Of a stretch of 64,000 nucleotides of DNA, positions 44,838-54,682 are shown piece by piece; the first letter of the stretch is position 1, and each line of letters opens with the position of its first letter. A program made the translations under genes and the position numbers. This stretch comes from Thalassotalea euphylliae. GTDB taxonomy: Bacteria; Pseudomonadota; Gammaproteobacteria; Enterobacterales; Alteromonadaceae. The notes under the pieces were generated by a model, which saw only the letters and a program-made list of their open reading frames with translations, was not told where the DNA came from and did no database searches. The stretch covers positions 3,658,001-3,722,000 of the forward strand of contig NZ_QUOT01000001.1 of NCBI RefSeq assembly GCF_003390375.1, written 5' to 3'.

Positions 44838-46808
44838 ATGAAGTTAAAAAACAAACTTATCATTACCTTCTTACTTATAGCAATACTACCGTCACTGATT
44901 ATAGGTATTACTTCTACTTACGTCGCTAGCCAGTCAATTGAACAACAAGCGTTTGCTCAGCTAACTGCCGTTAGAGATATCAAAACCGCTCAAGTCACTA
45001 GCTATTTCAATGAACGTAAGGGGGATATTGAAGTACTGGCACGAAGTGTCAGTAAGTTATTATCGTCTTCCCAATTAACCTTGGCGGAAGCCGCGCATCA
45101 GCATCACGATTACTTTTCAGGCTTCATTCAATCTTATGGCTATTACGACTTTTTTCTTGTCGATAAAAATGGTGATGTGTTTTATAGCGTCACTAAAGAG
45201 GCTGACTATCAATCTAATTTGCTCTCTGGGCCTTATGCTAGTTCAGGTCTAGGAAAGACATTTAATAAGAGCATAAATCACCAAGCATTCGCGATGGAAG
45301 ATTTTAGCCGCTATGCCCCTAGTAATAATGAACCAGCCAGCTTTATTAGCTTAGCAGTTCAAATTAACGGCGAATCGGTTGTCATTGCCTTGCAGCTGTC
45401 AATCGACAGTATTAACCAAATTATGCAACAACGCTCTGGTATGGGGGAGACTGGGGAAACTTATCTAGTGGGCAGTGATCTTCTGATGCGCTCAGACTCC
45501 TACCTAGATCCACAAGGGCATTCGGTGATAGCTTCTTTTGCTGGAAATGTCAGTAATAACGGCGTTGATACCAAAGCCGCTAAACTTGCCATTGCTGGTA
45601 ATAGTGGCACACAAGAGATTATTGATTACAACGGTAATCCGGTGCTTTCTGCATATACACCACTTGATATTCACGGTATTCGTTGGGCGCTACTTTCTGA
45701 AATAGATGTGGCTGAGGCATTTGCAGCAATAGACGAGCTTTATTTTACTATCTCATTGGTGATTTTGGTCTGTGTGCTAGTGGTGATCGCTACCGCAATT
45801 TATGTGGCAAAAACGGTGACGAAACCATTAGGAGGAGAGCCAAATGATATGGTCGATATTGCCAACACCATAGCAGATGGCGATTTAACGATTGAATTTG
45901 AGCAAGGTGATTCTGCAAGCGGTGTTTATTTGGCAATGAATAAAATGTCTCTGCGTTTACAGGCTATGATCAGCGAGATCGTTGATGATAGTAATAGTTT
46001 GGCAAGCTCTTCTGAGGAGTGCAGCGTTGCCAGCTTGCAAGCATCAAATAACCTTGCTGAGCAACAAAAGAAAATTGAGCAGTTAGCAACCGCTATTCAG
46101 CAAATGTCAGCGAGTATTAGTGAAGTTGCTAACAATGCGTCACAAGTGGCGACATCGGTGCACAATGCTCAGCAGCAGTCGGGTAACTCAAATCAACAGT
46201 TACAACATACCATTACAGACATTAACCAGTTAGATCAGGAAATTGGTGAAGCTCACAATGTTATTCTTGCCTTAGAGCAGGAGTCTCATAATATCAGTGC
46301 GGTACTAGAAGTTATTCGTGGTATAGCAGAGCAAACTAACTTGTTGGCTTTGAATGCTGCGATAGAGGCTGCGCGGGCGGGAGAGCAAGGTCGTGGCTTT
46401 GCTGTTGTTGCTGATGAAGTACGTACCCTGGCCGAGAAAACGCAAGAGTCGACCAAAAGCATTGAAGAGATGATCAGTAATCTACAATCATCTTCACAGC
46501 AGGCGGTAAAAGTGATGGCGACAAGCCATACAACTGCTGACAACACGCTCAATAATGCGAACTTAACGGGCGAAGCGATTAATACTATTCATCAAGAAAT
46601 TGACAATATTTTGCAGATGTCGGAACTAATCGCCAGCGCTGTTGAGCAACAGGCTGGCGTTTGTGAAGAGATTAACCAGAATATAACGGTGATTAATGAC
46701 GTTGCTTATGAAAACTCGGCAAGTGCTAATCAAGTCACCGCGGCTAGCCAGAGTATTAGCGAAGTAGCAGCACAGCTAAATCAATTAAGTTTACAGTTTA
46801 AAGTTTAG
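44838..46808 (+). CDS. Methyl-accepting chemotaxis protein
   Basis: 656 residues. Helix 1 about 7-29, periplasmic Cache-type ligand domain about 30-290, helix 2 about 297-320, HAMP about 325-375, then the signalling helices. The hairpin tip is intact: GIAEQTNLLALNAAIEAARAGEQGRGFAVVADEVRTLAEKT, given here as the standard tip with no changes. No C-terminal CheR/CheB pentapeptide. Ligand unknown. RBS AGGGA precedes the ATG. No neighbouring chemotaxis genes. Confidence 0.95.
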   Translation: MKLKNKLIITFLLIAILPSLIIGITSTYVASQSIEQQAFAQLTAVRDIKTAQVTSYFNERKGDIEVLARSVSKLLSSSQLTLAEAAHQHHDYFSGFIQSYGYYDFFLVDKNGDVFYSVTKEADYQSNLLSGPYASSGLGKTFNKSINHQAFAMEDFSRYAPSNNEPASFISLAVQINGESVVIALQLSIDSINQIMQQRSGMGETGETYLVGSDLLMRSDSYLDPQGHSVIASFAGNVSNNGVDTKAAKLAIAGNSGTQEIIDYNGNPVLSAYTPLDIHGIRWALLSEIDVAEAFAAIDELYFTISLVILVCVLVVIATAIYVAKTVTKPLGGEPNDMVDIANTIADGDLTIEFEQGDSASGVYLAMNKMSLRLQAMISEIVDDSNSLASSSEECSVASLQASNNLAEQQKKIEQLATAIQQMSASISEVANNASQVATSVHNAQQQSGNSNQQLQHTITDINQLDQEIGEAHNVILALEQESHNISAVLEVIRGIAEQTNLLALNAAIEAARAGEQGRGFAVVADEVRTLAEKTQESTKSIEEMISNLQSSSQQAVKVMATSHTTADNTLNNANLTGEAINTIHQEIDNILQMSELIASAVEQQAGVCEEINQNITVINDVAYENSASANQVTAASQSISEVAAQLNQLSLQFKV

Positions 46809-46859
46809 CTCTTAGTTCTTAACTCTTAGCTCTTGGCTCTTAACTGCTAGCTCTTAGAC
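46805..46859 (+). repeat. Short imperfect repeats based on TTAGCTC
   Basis: Directly after the chemoreceptor stop the sequence repeats variants of CTCTTAG, CTCTTGG and TTCTTAAC about seven times. Probably slippage-derived; no coding role seen. Confidence 0.7.
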
Positions 46860-46909
46860 AAGCGCGATTTAGTTTCTATTAAAGCTTAGATATACAAACA
46901 TATATAATG

Positions 46910-46943
46910 AAAAAAGCCTAACTCAGAGTGAGTTAGGCTTTTT
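46910..46943 (+). terminator. Bidirectional intrinsic terminator
   Basis: AAAAAGCCTAACTCA GAG TGAGTTAGGCTTTTT between the chemoreceptor and the convergent DUF481 gene. Confidence 0.92.
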
Positions 46944-46977
46944 AAGGTTTGAAGAAAGCCGCTAACTTTCGCTTTCA

Positions 46978-47772
46978 TTAGAAACTGTATACTAAGGTAA
47001 TAGCGGTTTCTGTATCTGTTTTGTCTTTACCTTCGTCAACTTCAGTGTTGTGGTCGACAATAAACGAAAACTTCATGGCTAATGTTTCAATCAGTTTGGT
47101 AGTGATTGAAGTTTCAGCGCGGTAGACATTGTTTTCATCGCTGCCAAAGGCCTGTGAAGCACGTAAAATTTGCTTAAACTCTACATGTTCATTAATGCTA
47201 CGTGTGTATAAGGCTTGAGCCTGTACAATAAAGGCATCTTCATTCTCAGCTGCTTGTGTGTCTGTTACTCTTAAGCGATCGCGCTTAAAACCTGGACCAA
47301 TATCGGCAAACAATGAAGACTTCTCTGTTTCATACCACTTTTTACCCCAACCAGCAGAGACTGTTGCCTGGTAATCAAAGCTACTGAAGCGATCGTCAAT
47401 ATAACCAACACTGCCGTACATGTAGTTTTTACCGTCGGCCTCCATTGCGTAATTGGTTTGTGCGTTGATGTTCAGCTTTTGATCACTCGTTTCAAAGTCT
47501 TCATCGGGGTTGCCCTGATCATCAACTACATCAACTTCTGTCTTACGATATAAAAGATTAGCTTTTAGTAAGCTTGTCCATTTGTCGTATTTGTGCTCGA
47601 AGTCAAATGCGGTTTTAATATCGCCACTTTTACTGTTACCGGTTTTAAATAAAAAACCTAATTCAGCAGACGCTTTGTATTCATGTTCAGGGGCTTTAGG
47701 TTGCTCTTGTGCGCATGTAGCAGCGGAAAATCCAACACTGCACAATGCAATCGCAACTAAGTTATTTCTCAT
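46978..47772 (-). CDS. DUF481 family outer-membrane protein
   Basis: 264 residues. Signal peptide about 1-21 (VGFSAATCA), then a predicted barrel with the family features ASAELGFLFKTGNSKS and KWTSLLKANLLYRK, ending ...ETAITLVYSF with terminal Phe. Relatives are called salt-induced outer-membrane proteins (YdiY). Its ATG overlaps the end of the MscS gene by 11 bases, which suggests translational coupling and a shared osmotic role. Confidence 0.85.
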   Translation of the reverse strand: MRNNLVAIALCSVGFSAATCAQEQPKAPEHEYKASAELGFLFKTGNSKSGDIKTAFDFEHKYDKWTSLLKANLLYRKTEVDVVDDQGNPDEDFETSDQKLNINAQTNYAMEADGKNYMYGSVGYIDDRFSSFDYQATVSAGWGKKWYETEKSSLFADIGPGFKRDRLRVTDTQAAENEDAFIVQAQALYTRSINEHVEFKQILRASQAFGSDENNVYRAETSITTKLIETLAMKFSFIVDHNTEVDEGKDKTDTETAITLVYSF

Positions 47773-48592
47773 TTTCGTTCTCTTTGTTCATATGTAAGGA
47801 TACTTGAGGGTACGGAATCTCAATCTCTGCTTTATCTAAAGCAACTTTGATATTCTCCATCAAGTCAAAATAAGTTGGCCAGTAATCGGCTGATTTTACC
47901 CAAGGGCGCACTACAATGTTCACCGCGCTATCGGCAAGCTCGGATACACCAATGGTCACAGCTGGGTCTTTAAGTACGCGTTCATCGGCAGCTACTACAT
48001 CTGCCATTACTTGTCGTGCCTCAGCTAAATTTGCGTCGTAGCTTACACCAATCACTAGATCAATTCGACGTGTCGGTTTTGTTGAATAGTTAGTAATAGT
48101 ACCGCTGGTAATCGCACCGTTAGGGATGATCACGGTTTTGTTGTCACCGGTTCTTAATTTGGTGGAGAAAATCAGTATTTCCTCAACAATGCCTGCAACG
48201 CCGCCCACTTCAACAAAATCACCTGCTTTAAATGGTCTAAAGCTAATCAACAATACACCTGATGCGAAATTTGATAATGAACCTTGCAACGCTAGACCCA
48301 CTGCTAAACCGGCAGCACCGACAATAGCAACAAGTGATGAAGTATTAAAACCTAGGTGTGAAATGGCGATGATAAAGACAATCGCGATGCCGATGCCATA
48401 AACAAGGCTAGCAACAAACGAAATAACCGCTTGGTCAACCGATTTATGTTCAAGGATTTTACTAACCCCTTTGCTCACAAGGCGGGCAACGAGTTTACCG
48501 ACGATTAGAATGATGATGGCAACAACGAGTTTAATGCCAAAACTGATCATTAGTTCTTGATTATTAGTGATCCAGTTAGTGATACTTTCCAT
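47762..48592 (-). CDS. mscS: Small-conductance mechanosensitive channel MscS
   Basis: 276 residues, near E. coli's 286. Three N-terminal helices (about 14-38, 58-82, 85-112), with the pore helix GAAGLAVGLALQGSLSNFASG, then the beta domain (FVEVGGVAGIVEEI, VIIPNGAITSGTITNYS) and C-terminal alpha/beta part. Opens on membrane tension to release solutes in hypo-osmotic shock. Probably coupled to the DUF481 gene that overlaps its 3' end. Confidence 0.95.
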   Translation of the reverse strand: MESITNWITNNQELMISFGIKLVVAIIILIVGKLVARLVSKGVSKILEHKSVDQAVISFVASLVYGIGIAIVFIIAISHLGFNTSSLVAIVGAAGLAVGLALQGSLSNFASGVLLISFRPFKAGDFVEVGGVAGIVEEILIFSTKLRTGDNKTVIIPNGAITSGTITNYSTKPTRRIDLVIGVSYDANLAEARQVMADVVAADERVLKDPAVTIGVSELADSAVNIVVRPWVKSADYWPTYFDLMENIKVALDKAEIEIPYPQVSLHMNKENENEK

Positions 48593-48797
48593 AACTTTGC
48601 TCCATTTTTATTATTGGTGAATTATATCCAAGTATTACTGCCAAACCCATGATAATAGTCTGGTTTGTAAAAGGGTAGTATAAAAAGCGAGCTAGTAGAT
48701 AGGTTGTCGATTAAAACATGCGATTTCTATTAGAAAAAGTGCCAGTTATGCGTGGTGGAGGTGTTTGAATTGATGTCGACCTTCAAATTATTCAAAC

Positions 48798-48827
48798 AAA
48801 AATGCCACCGATATAGGTGGCATTTGC
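48798..48827 (-). terminator. Intrinsic terminator of fba
   Basis: AAATGCCACC GATATA GGTGGCATTT; on the minus strand the T-run TTTTTG follows. It lies about 40 bases after the aldolase stop. Confidence 0.85.
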
Positions 48828-48865
48828 AATAAAGCTAATGAGATTAACTTTGGGTAAACGCTAGA

Positions 48866-49777
48866 TTACGCAATTGATGCTTGATAGATACTTTCAATAC
48901 CTTGATCTAATTGCTTTGTGAAATCTTCGTCTGAATGCTTGGCGCTTAAACCTTCTGTTAATGCACGAGAGAAGCTAGCGATCATGCCTGCATTTTCGCT
49001 CACTTTTTGGTTTGCTTCTTCGCGAGAGTAACCACCACTTAAGGCAACAACTTTAACAACGTTTTTGTGGGCAACACAGTCAGCGTAGAAGTTAGCCGCT
49101 GAAGGTAGGGTGAGTTTTAACATCACAAGCTCATCATCCGCTAGTGCATTTAGATGCTTGATTAGCTCATCACGCAATAGCGCTTCCGCTTCCGCTTTTT
49201 GTGGGCTGTTAATATCAACTTCTGGTTCGATAATTGGTACTAAACCTTTCGCGATAATTTGCTTAGCAACGGCAAATTGCTGTTCAACAATAGCAGCGAT
49301 GCCATCAGCGTTAGCCATTTTGATCACAGAGCGCATTTTCGTACCGAAAACATTTTGTGCAACAGCTTTGTCTAATAGCGCATCAAGCTCTGGCATTGGT
49401 TTCATCACTTGCACGTCTTGTGCTTCGTCAGCCAAACCTTTATCAACTTTCAAAAATGGCACAACGTTTTTTTCTTGCCATAAATATTGAGCACTAGGCA
49501 TACCTTCGATGCTACGGTCTAGGGTATTTTCAAATAAAATCGCACCTAACACACGCTCACCGGTGAATGCTGAATTAGTGATGATACGAGTGCGCATTTG
49601 GTGCACCATATCAAACATTTGCTCATCATTGCTGTACTCGTTTTCTTCAACACCATAAAGCTTCAACGCTTTTGGCGTGCTACCACCACTTTGGTCAAGT
49701 GCGGCAATAAAACCTGACTGAGAGTTTACTTTAGTTAACATAGCGTTTTGTTCGGCTGAACGCTTAATTTCAGACAT
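48866..49777 (-). CDS. Fructose-bisphosphate aldolase class I
   Basis: 303 residues; the N-terminal segment FIAALDQSGGSTPKALKLYG is the bacterial class I signature. Other segments are VVPFLKVDKGLADEAQDV and VPIIEPEVDINSP, holding the Schiff-base lysine region. RBS GGAGC. Interconverts fructose-1,6-bisphosphate with dihydroxyacetone phosphate and glyceraldehyde-3-phosphate. Last gene of the tkt-epd-pgk-fba run, where enterobacteria have the unrelated class II enzyme. A 214-base gap to pgk allows its own promoter. Confidence 0.95.
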   Translation of the reverse strand: MSEIKRSAEQNAMLTKVNSQSGFIAALDQSGGSTPKALKLYGVEENEYSNDEQMFDMVHQMRTRIITNSAFTGERVLGAILFENTLDRSIEGMPSAQYLWQEKNVVPFLKVDKGLADEAQDVQVMKPMPELDALLDKAVAQNVFGTKMRSVIKMANADGIAAIVEQQFAVAKQIIAKGLVPIIEPEVDINSPQKAEAEALLRDELIKHLNALADDELVMLKLTLPSAANFYADCVAHKNVVKVVALSGGYSREEANQKVSENAGMIASFSRALTEGLSAKHSDEDFTKQLDQGIESIYQASIA

Positions 49778-49991
49778 GGGTTGTGCTCCGTATTAATTGT
49801 ATGTCGTGTAGTGGCGGTGTTCGCTCTTATTATCTTTAAAATCTGTGTTCGTTAATTTTGATTAACTTATTGTCTACTTTAAACTGCCAGCGGCTCTGCC
49901 CTAAAGCGCATTGTTTCTATAGCGCATTTTCTCTATAGCGGCATTGCCGCTAGCATCAATAGTGTTTCGGCGAAGAAGGCTTGAGCCCAAA

Positions 49992-51170
49992 TTAACTCTT
50001 CGCGCGCTCTTCTAATATGGCAACAGCAGGTAATTTCTTCCCTTCAAGGAATTCTAAAAATGCGCCGCCACCTGTAGAAATATAGGATACTTTGTCTGCA
50101 ATATTATACTTATCAACTGCCGCTAGTGTGTCGCCACCACCAGCAATTGAGAATGCATCACTTTCTGCAATCGCATTGGCAATAGTTTTAGTGCCTTCAC
50201 CGAACTGGTCAAATTCAAATACACCAACAGGGCCATTCCAGACAATCGTGCCTGCTGACTTTAATAGTTCTGCTAACGCTGTTGCTGAATCAGGGCCAAT
50301 ATCGAAGATCATATCAGTATCAGCGACATCCGTAACCGATTTTAATGTTGCTTTTGCAGTTTCTGAGAACTCGCTGCCAACAACCACGTCAGTTGGTACT
50401 GGAATATCACCATTATTCGCTTGAGCGTCTGCGGTTAAGCGTTTAGCTTCATCAATCAAATCATTCTCAACCAGTGATTTACCCACTTGGTGACCAGCAG
50501 CTGCAATAAAGGTATTAGCAATGCCACCGCCGACAACTAATTGGTCAACAACTTTAGAAAGTGAATCTAATACTGTTAGTTTGGTTGATACTTTTGAACC
50601 ACCAACAATAGCGACTAGCGGACGGGCAGGGTTGTCTAATGCTTTACCTAGTGCCTCTAATTCACCGGCTAGTAATGGGCCAGCACAAGCAACTGGCGCA
50701 AACTTAGCGACACCATGCGTACTGGCTTGAGCGCGGTGTGCTGTGCCAAAAGCATCCATCACATAAACATCACATAATGCTGCTAATTTTTGCGCCAGTG
50801 CATCGTCGTTTTTCTTTTCGCCTACATTAAAGCGAATATTTTCAAATACGACTAGCTCACCAGCTTCTACTGCTACGCCATTTAAGTAGTCCTTCACCAG
50901 ACGAACAGGGCGCTCAAGCGCTGCGGCTAGGTAATCAACAACCGGTTGTAGTGAAAAGGTTTCATCGTATTCGCCTTCAGTTGGGCGACCTAAGTGAGAC
51001 ATCACCATCACCTTCGCACCAGCATCTAGCGCCAGTTTTAATGTTGGCAGGGCAGCTTTAAGACGGGCATCAGAAGTAATCTTGCCGTTCTTGACTGGTA
51101 CATTGAGATCTTCACGAATAAGTACGCGTTGATCTTTCAGCGATAATTCACTCATTTTGATGACTGACAT
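49992..51170 (-). CDS. pgk: Phosphoglycerate kinase
   Basis: 392 residues (E. coli 387). N-domain VLIREDLNVPVKNGKI, MSHLGRPTEG and DAFGTAHR; C-domain nucleotide site VGGSKVSTKLTVLDSL, WNGPVGVFEFDQF and SIAGGGDTLAAV. Transfers phosphate from 1,3-bisphosphoglycerate to ADP. Follows epd by 62 bases in the same direction, the usual gammaproteobacterial order. Confidence 0.97.
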   Translation of the reverse strand: MSVIKMSELSLKDQRVLIREDLNVPVKNGKITSDARLKAALPTLKLALDAGAKVMVMSHLGRPTEGEYDETFSLQPVVDYLAAALERPVRLVKDYLNGVAVEAGELVVFENIRFNVGEKKNDDALAQKLAALCDVYVMDAFGTAHRAQASTHGVAKFAPVACAGPLLAGELEALGKALDNPARPLVAIVGGSKVSTKLTVLDSLSKVVDQLVVGGGIANTFIAAAGHQVGKSLVENDLIDEAKRLTADAQANNGDIPVPTDVVVGSEFSETAKATLKSVTDVADTDMIFDIGPDSATALAELLKSAGTIVWNGPVGVFEFDQFGEGTKTIANAIAESDAFSIAGGGDTLAAVDKYNIADKVSYISTGGGAFLEFLEGKKLPAVAILEERAKS

Positions 51171-51232
51171 AATAAGCTCCAGCTTTGTGTTTATCTTGTT
51201 GCTATATAAGTTGTTATATTTATCGGTTAATT

Positions 51233-52249
51233 TTATTTTATAAATTTTGCCATTTCACTGGCGGTATCGAGCATGCGGTTAGCAAAGCCCCACTCGTTGT
51301 CACACCAAACGAGCATTTTTACTAAGCGCTTATGGCTGACACGAGTTTGCGTACCATCGACAATGCACGAGTGTGGATCGTGATTAAAATCAACGGAAAC
51401 GAGTGGCTCTTCGGTATAACCCAAAATGCCAGCTAAGCCATTTTGCTGCGCTGCCATAATTGCTTGGTTGATATCGTCAATACTGACGTCGCTGTTAACC
51501 GTGACGCTCAAATCCATCGCGGTAACATTGATGGTTGGTACTCGCACGGCAATCGCTTCAAAGCGACCTTTTAGCTCTGGCAGAATACGCTCAATACCTA
51601 AGGCTAACTTAGTATCCACTGGAATTATCGACTGGCTGGCGGCACGCGTTCGACGCAAGTCACTGTGATAAGCGTCAATCACCTGCTGATCATGCATTGA
51701 TGAGTGGATGGTAGTAATAGCACCACTTTCAACGCCAAACTTGTCATCCAGCACTTTAATCACGGGCACAATACAATTTGTGGTGCACGAACCATTGGAT
51801 ACGACATTATCAGCAGCAGTTAATTGCTGATGGTTAATGCCATAGATAATGGTTTGATCGATATCGTGGCTAGCTGGGTGTGAGTAAAGTACCTTTTTGG
51901 CACCTTGCGCAATATGCTGTTGGCCATCAGCTTGGCTAGCAAATTTGCCTGTACAATCTAACACAATATCCACTTGCTCTTTTTGCCATGGCAACTTGTC
52001 TAAGTCAGCTTCATGGCTAATGGCAACTTTGCTACCTGCAACAATTAAATTGTCTTGCTCATAATTGACGGCAAACGGGAAGCGGCCATGAGTGGTGTCG
52101 TATTTAAATAGATGGGCAATGCCTTTGGCATCGGCTAGTTCATTGATGGCAACGAGATTAAGTTGTAATTGGCGGCCTGTTTCAAACAAGGCGCGTGCGA
52201 CGCTTCGGCCAATGCGGCCAAAACCATTAATCGCAATATTAATTGGCAT
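51233..52249 (-). CDS. epd: D-erythrose-4-phosphate dehydrogenase
   Basis: 338 residues. NAD-binding INGFGRIGRSVARAL, KYDTTHGRF, nucleophile Cys155 in NGSCTTNCIVPVIKVL, and HSSMHDQQVIDAYH, which distinguishes Epd from glycolytic GAPDH (usually NASCTTN and LVHAMTATQ-like). Oxidises erythrose-4-phosphate for pyridoxal phosphate synthesis. Position between tkt and pgk also supports Epd. Confidence 0.93.
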   Translation of the reverse strand: MPINIAINGFGRIGRSVARALFETGRQLQLNLVAINELADAKGIAHLFKYDTTHGRFPFAVNYEQDNLIVAGSKVAISHEADLDKLPWQKEQVDIVLDCTGKFASQADGQQHIAQGAKKVLYSHPASHDIDQTIIYGINHQQLTAADNVVSNGSCTTNCIVPVIKVLDDKFGVESGAITTIHSSMHDQQVIDAYHSDLRRTRAASQSIIPVDTKLALGIERILPELKGRFEAIAVRVPTINVTAMDLSVTVNSDVSIDDINQAIMAAQQNGLAGILGYTEEPLVSVDFNHDPHSCIVDGTQTRVSHKRLVKMLVWCDNEWGFANRMLDTASEMAKFIK

Positions 52250-52333
52250 AGTTAACAGGTATACCTTAAGAGCGTAATGCTTTTTTTAAATATCGGCGCT
52301 GAACTAGCCAGCGCCTTAGCAAATAATGCCCGA

Positions 52334-54316
52334 TTATAAGCTATTTACGGTTTTAACAACATTCTCAACCGTGAAGCCGAAGTGTTTGAATAAATCACCG
52401 CCCGGTGCAGACTCACCGAATGTTGTCATACCAACAACACCACCAGCGAAGCCTACATACTTGTACCAAAAATCTGTGTGTGCTGCTTCAATGGCAACAC
52501 GTTTAGTCACGGCACTTGGCAATACGCTTTCTTTGTAATCGCTATCTTGTGCATCGAACACATTGGTAGATGGCATAGAAACAACACGAACGCTGTCACC
52601 TAACTGCTCAGCAGCAGCCATCGCTAGACCAACTTCAGAGCCAGTCGCAATTAAGATAGCTTCAGGTACGCCAACACTGTCTTTTAAGATGTAACCACCA
52701 CGCTCGATATCAGCTACTTGTGACGCTGAGCGTGCTAATGCTGGTAAACCTTGGCGAGAGAATACTAATGACGTTGGGCCATCTTGACGAATGACCGCAT
52801 GCTTCCAAGCAGTCGCAGCTTCGGTAGCATCAGCTGGGCGCCAGGTAACCATGTTTGGTGTCGTACGTAAGTTGGTTAACTGCTCGATAGGTTGGTGCGT
52901 TGGTCCATCTTCACCTTGGCCAATTGAGTCATGGGTGTAGACGAAAATATTTTGAATACCCATTAACGCTGACATACGTACTGCGTTACGTGCATATTCC
53001 ATAAACATCATGAAGGTTGCGCCGTAGTTAATAAAACCACCGTGCAATGAAATACCATTCATAATGCCGCTCATGCCAAATTCACGTACACCGTAAAAAA
53101 TGTAGTTGCCAGCAGGGTCGTCTTGAATGCCTTTTGAACCAGACCATAAGGTTAAGTTAGAGCCTGCTAAATCAGCAGAGCCACCAATTAATTCAGGTAA
53201 TAAGGCACCAAAGGCTTCAATAGCATTTTGTGATGCTTTACGCGAAGCAATGTTCTCAGATTTTTCCTGACATTCTTTGATAAATGCATTGGCTTTTTCT
53301 TCAAACTCAGCAGGTAGTTCACCTTTTAACACGCGGCGTTCGTACTCCGCTGCTAACTCAGGATGAGCTGCTTGGTAAGCGGCAAATTTGTCATTCCAGC
53401 TTGCTTGTGCGCCAGTACCTTTTTCTGTTTGATTCCAAGCATCAGCAATATTTTTTGGAATTTCAAATGGCGCATGTGGCCAGTTTAAGAATTCACGTGC
53501 TGCAGCAATTTCATCATCACCTAACGGTGCACCGTGACAGTCGTGGCTACCTGATTTATTTGGTGAACCAAAACCGATAATGGTTTTACAGCAAATCATA
53601 GTTGGCTTGCCTGTTTCAGCTTGCGCCGCTTCAATAGCGTTTGCAACGGCTACAGAGTCGTGGCCATCGATATCGCGAATTACATGCCAGCCGTATGACT
53701 CGAAACGAGCAGGAATATCTTCAGTGAACCAGCCATCAACATGACCATCAATTGAAATACCGTTGTCATCCCAAAATGCGATTAGCTTGCCTAAACCTAA
53801 GGTACCAGCTAATGAACAAGCTTCATGAGAAATACCTTCCATTAAACAGCCATCACCTAAGAAACAGTAAGTGAAGTGATCAACAATGTTATGACCTTCA
53901 CGGTTAAACTGTGCCGCTAAGGTTTTTTCTGCAATCGCCATACCGACGGCATTTGAGATACCTGCGCCTAATGGGCCTGTAGTTGTTTCAACGCCCGGCG
54001 TGTAACCGTATTCAGGGTGACCTGGTGTTTTTGAATGAAGCTGGCGGAAGTTTTCTAGCTCAGACATAGGTAAGTCGTAGCCAGTTAAATGTAGTAGTGA
54101 GTAGATTAGCATTGAGCCATGGCCGTTTGACAATACGAAACGGTCACGATCTGCCCAGTTTGGATCAGCTGGGTTATGCTTTAGAAAATCACGCCAGAGA
54201 ACCTCTGCGATATCTGCCATGCCCATTGGGGCACCTGGATGTCCTGATTTAGCTTTTTGAACGGCATCCATACTTAACGCACGAATTGCATTGGCCAGTT
54301 GTTGACGCGATGGCAT
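52334..54316 (-). CDS. tkt: Transketolase
   Basis: 660 residues (E. coli TktA 663). ThDP motifs: KSGHPGAPMGMADIAEVLW at the start, GDGCLMEGISHEACSLAGTL (GDG...), and the pyrimidine domain FIVYTHDSIGQGEDGPTHQP region (seen as NIFVYTHDSIGQGEDGPTHQ). Transfers two-carbon units in the pentose phosphate pathway. First gene of the central-carbon run, 84 bases before epd. Confidence 0.97.
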   Translation of the reverse strand: MPSRQQLANAIRALSMDAVQKAKSGHPGAPMGMADIAEVLWRDFLKHNPADPNWADRDRFVLSNGHGSMLIYSLLHLTGYDLPMSELENFRQLHSKTPGHPEYGYTPGVETTTGPLGAGISNAVGMAIAEKTLAAQFNREGHNIVDHFTYCFLGDGCLMEGISHEACSLAGTLGLGKLIAFWDDNGISIDGHVDGWFTEDIPARFESYGWHVIRDIDGHDSVAVANAIEAAQAETGKPTMICCKTIIGFGSPNKSGSHDCHGAPLGDDEIAAAREFLNWPHAPFEIPKNIADAWNQTEKGTGAQASWNDKFAAYQAAHPELAAEYERRVLKGELPAEFEEKANAFIKECQEKSENIASRKASQNAIEAFGALLPELIGGSADLAGSNLTLWSGSKGIQDDPAGNYIFYGVREFGMSGIMNGISLHGGFINYGATFMMFMEYARNAVRMSALMGIQNIFVYTHDSIGQGEDGPTHQPIEQLTNLRTTPNMVTWRPADATEAATAWKHAVIRQDGPTSLVFSRQGLPALARSASQVADIERGGYILKDSVGVPEAILIATGSEVGLAMAAAEQLGDSVRVVSMPSTNVFDAQDSDYKESVLPSAVTKRVAIEAAHTDFWYKYVGFAGGVVGMTTFGESAPGGDLFKHFGFTVENVVKTVNSL

Positions 54317-54682
54317 ATATGCTCCTACTTATATATTGAAAATTCGAATTGCTTGAAGTGAGCAGTATTCTCGCTCAGCATCGAGGCTACTGCAAATGAA
54401 TTTGCGGCAATTCTCATAATTTTTCGAGATAAAATATGATCTGAAACACTACCTCAGATTTTTGACATAAAAGGTGGTATTCATCCGTTTAATTTTTAGT
54501 GAATACTTAGCGGGGTATAATACAGCTGATTGCGGTCTAACGGCCTAAATTTGCGAGTAAATTATCGAGAGACCCGAAATGACAAGAATTGCTCAATGAT
54601 AGTTATCCAGCGCTATGGATTAAGTGATATATTACTTGGCTTTAAGTGATAAGAAGTGATAAGACGCTGAACGAGGAAAGTC
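54317..54682. other. 366-base intergenic region between divergent tkt and hydroxyacid dehydrogenase
   Basis: Holds both promoters. Three copies of AAGTGATA occur at about 54619-54660. A six-codon ORF (54579-54599) follows GAGACCCGAA, a string reminiscent of metK leaders. No RNA gene recognised. Confidence 0.45.

Noticed and set aside
54579..54599. Six-codon leader peptide
   Set aside because: No Shine-Dalgarno, no run of regulatory codons and no attenuator hairpin; kept only as a remark on the leader.
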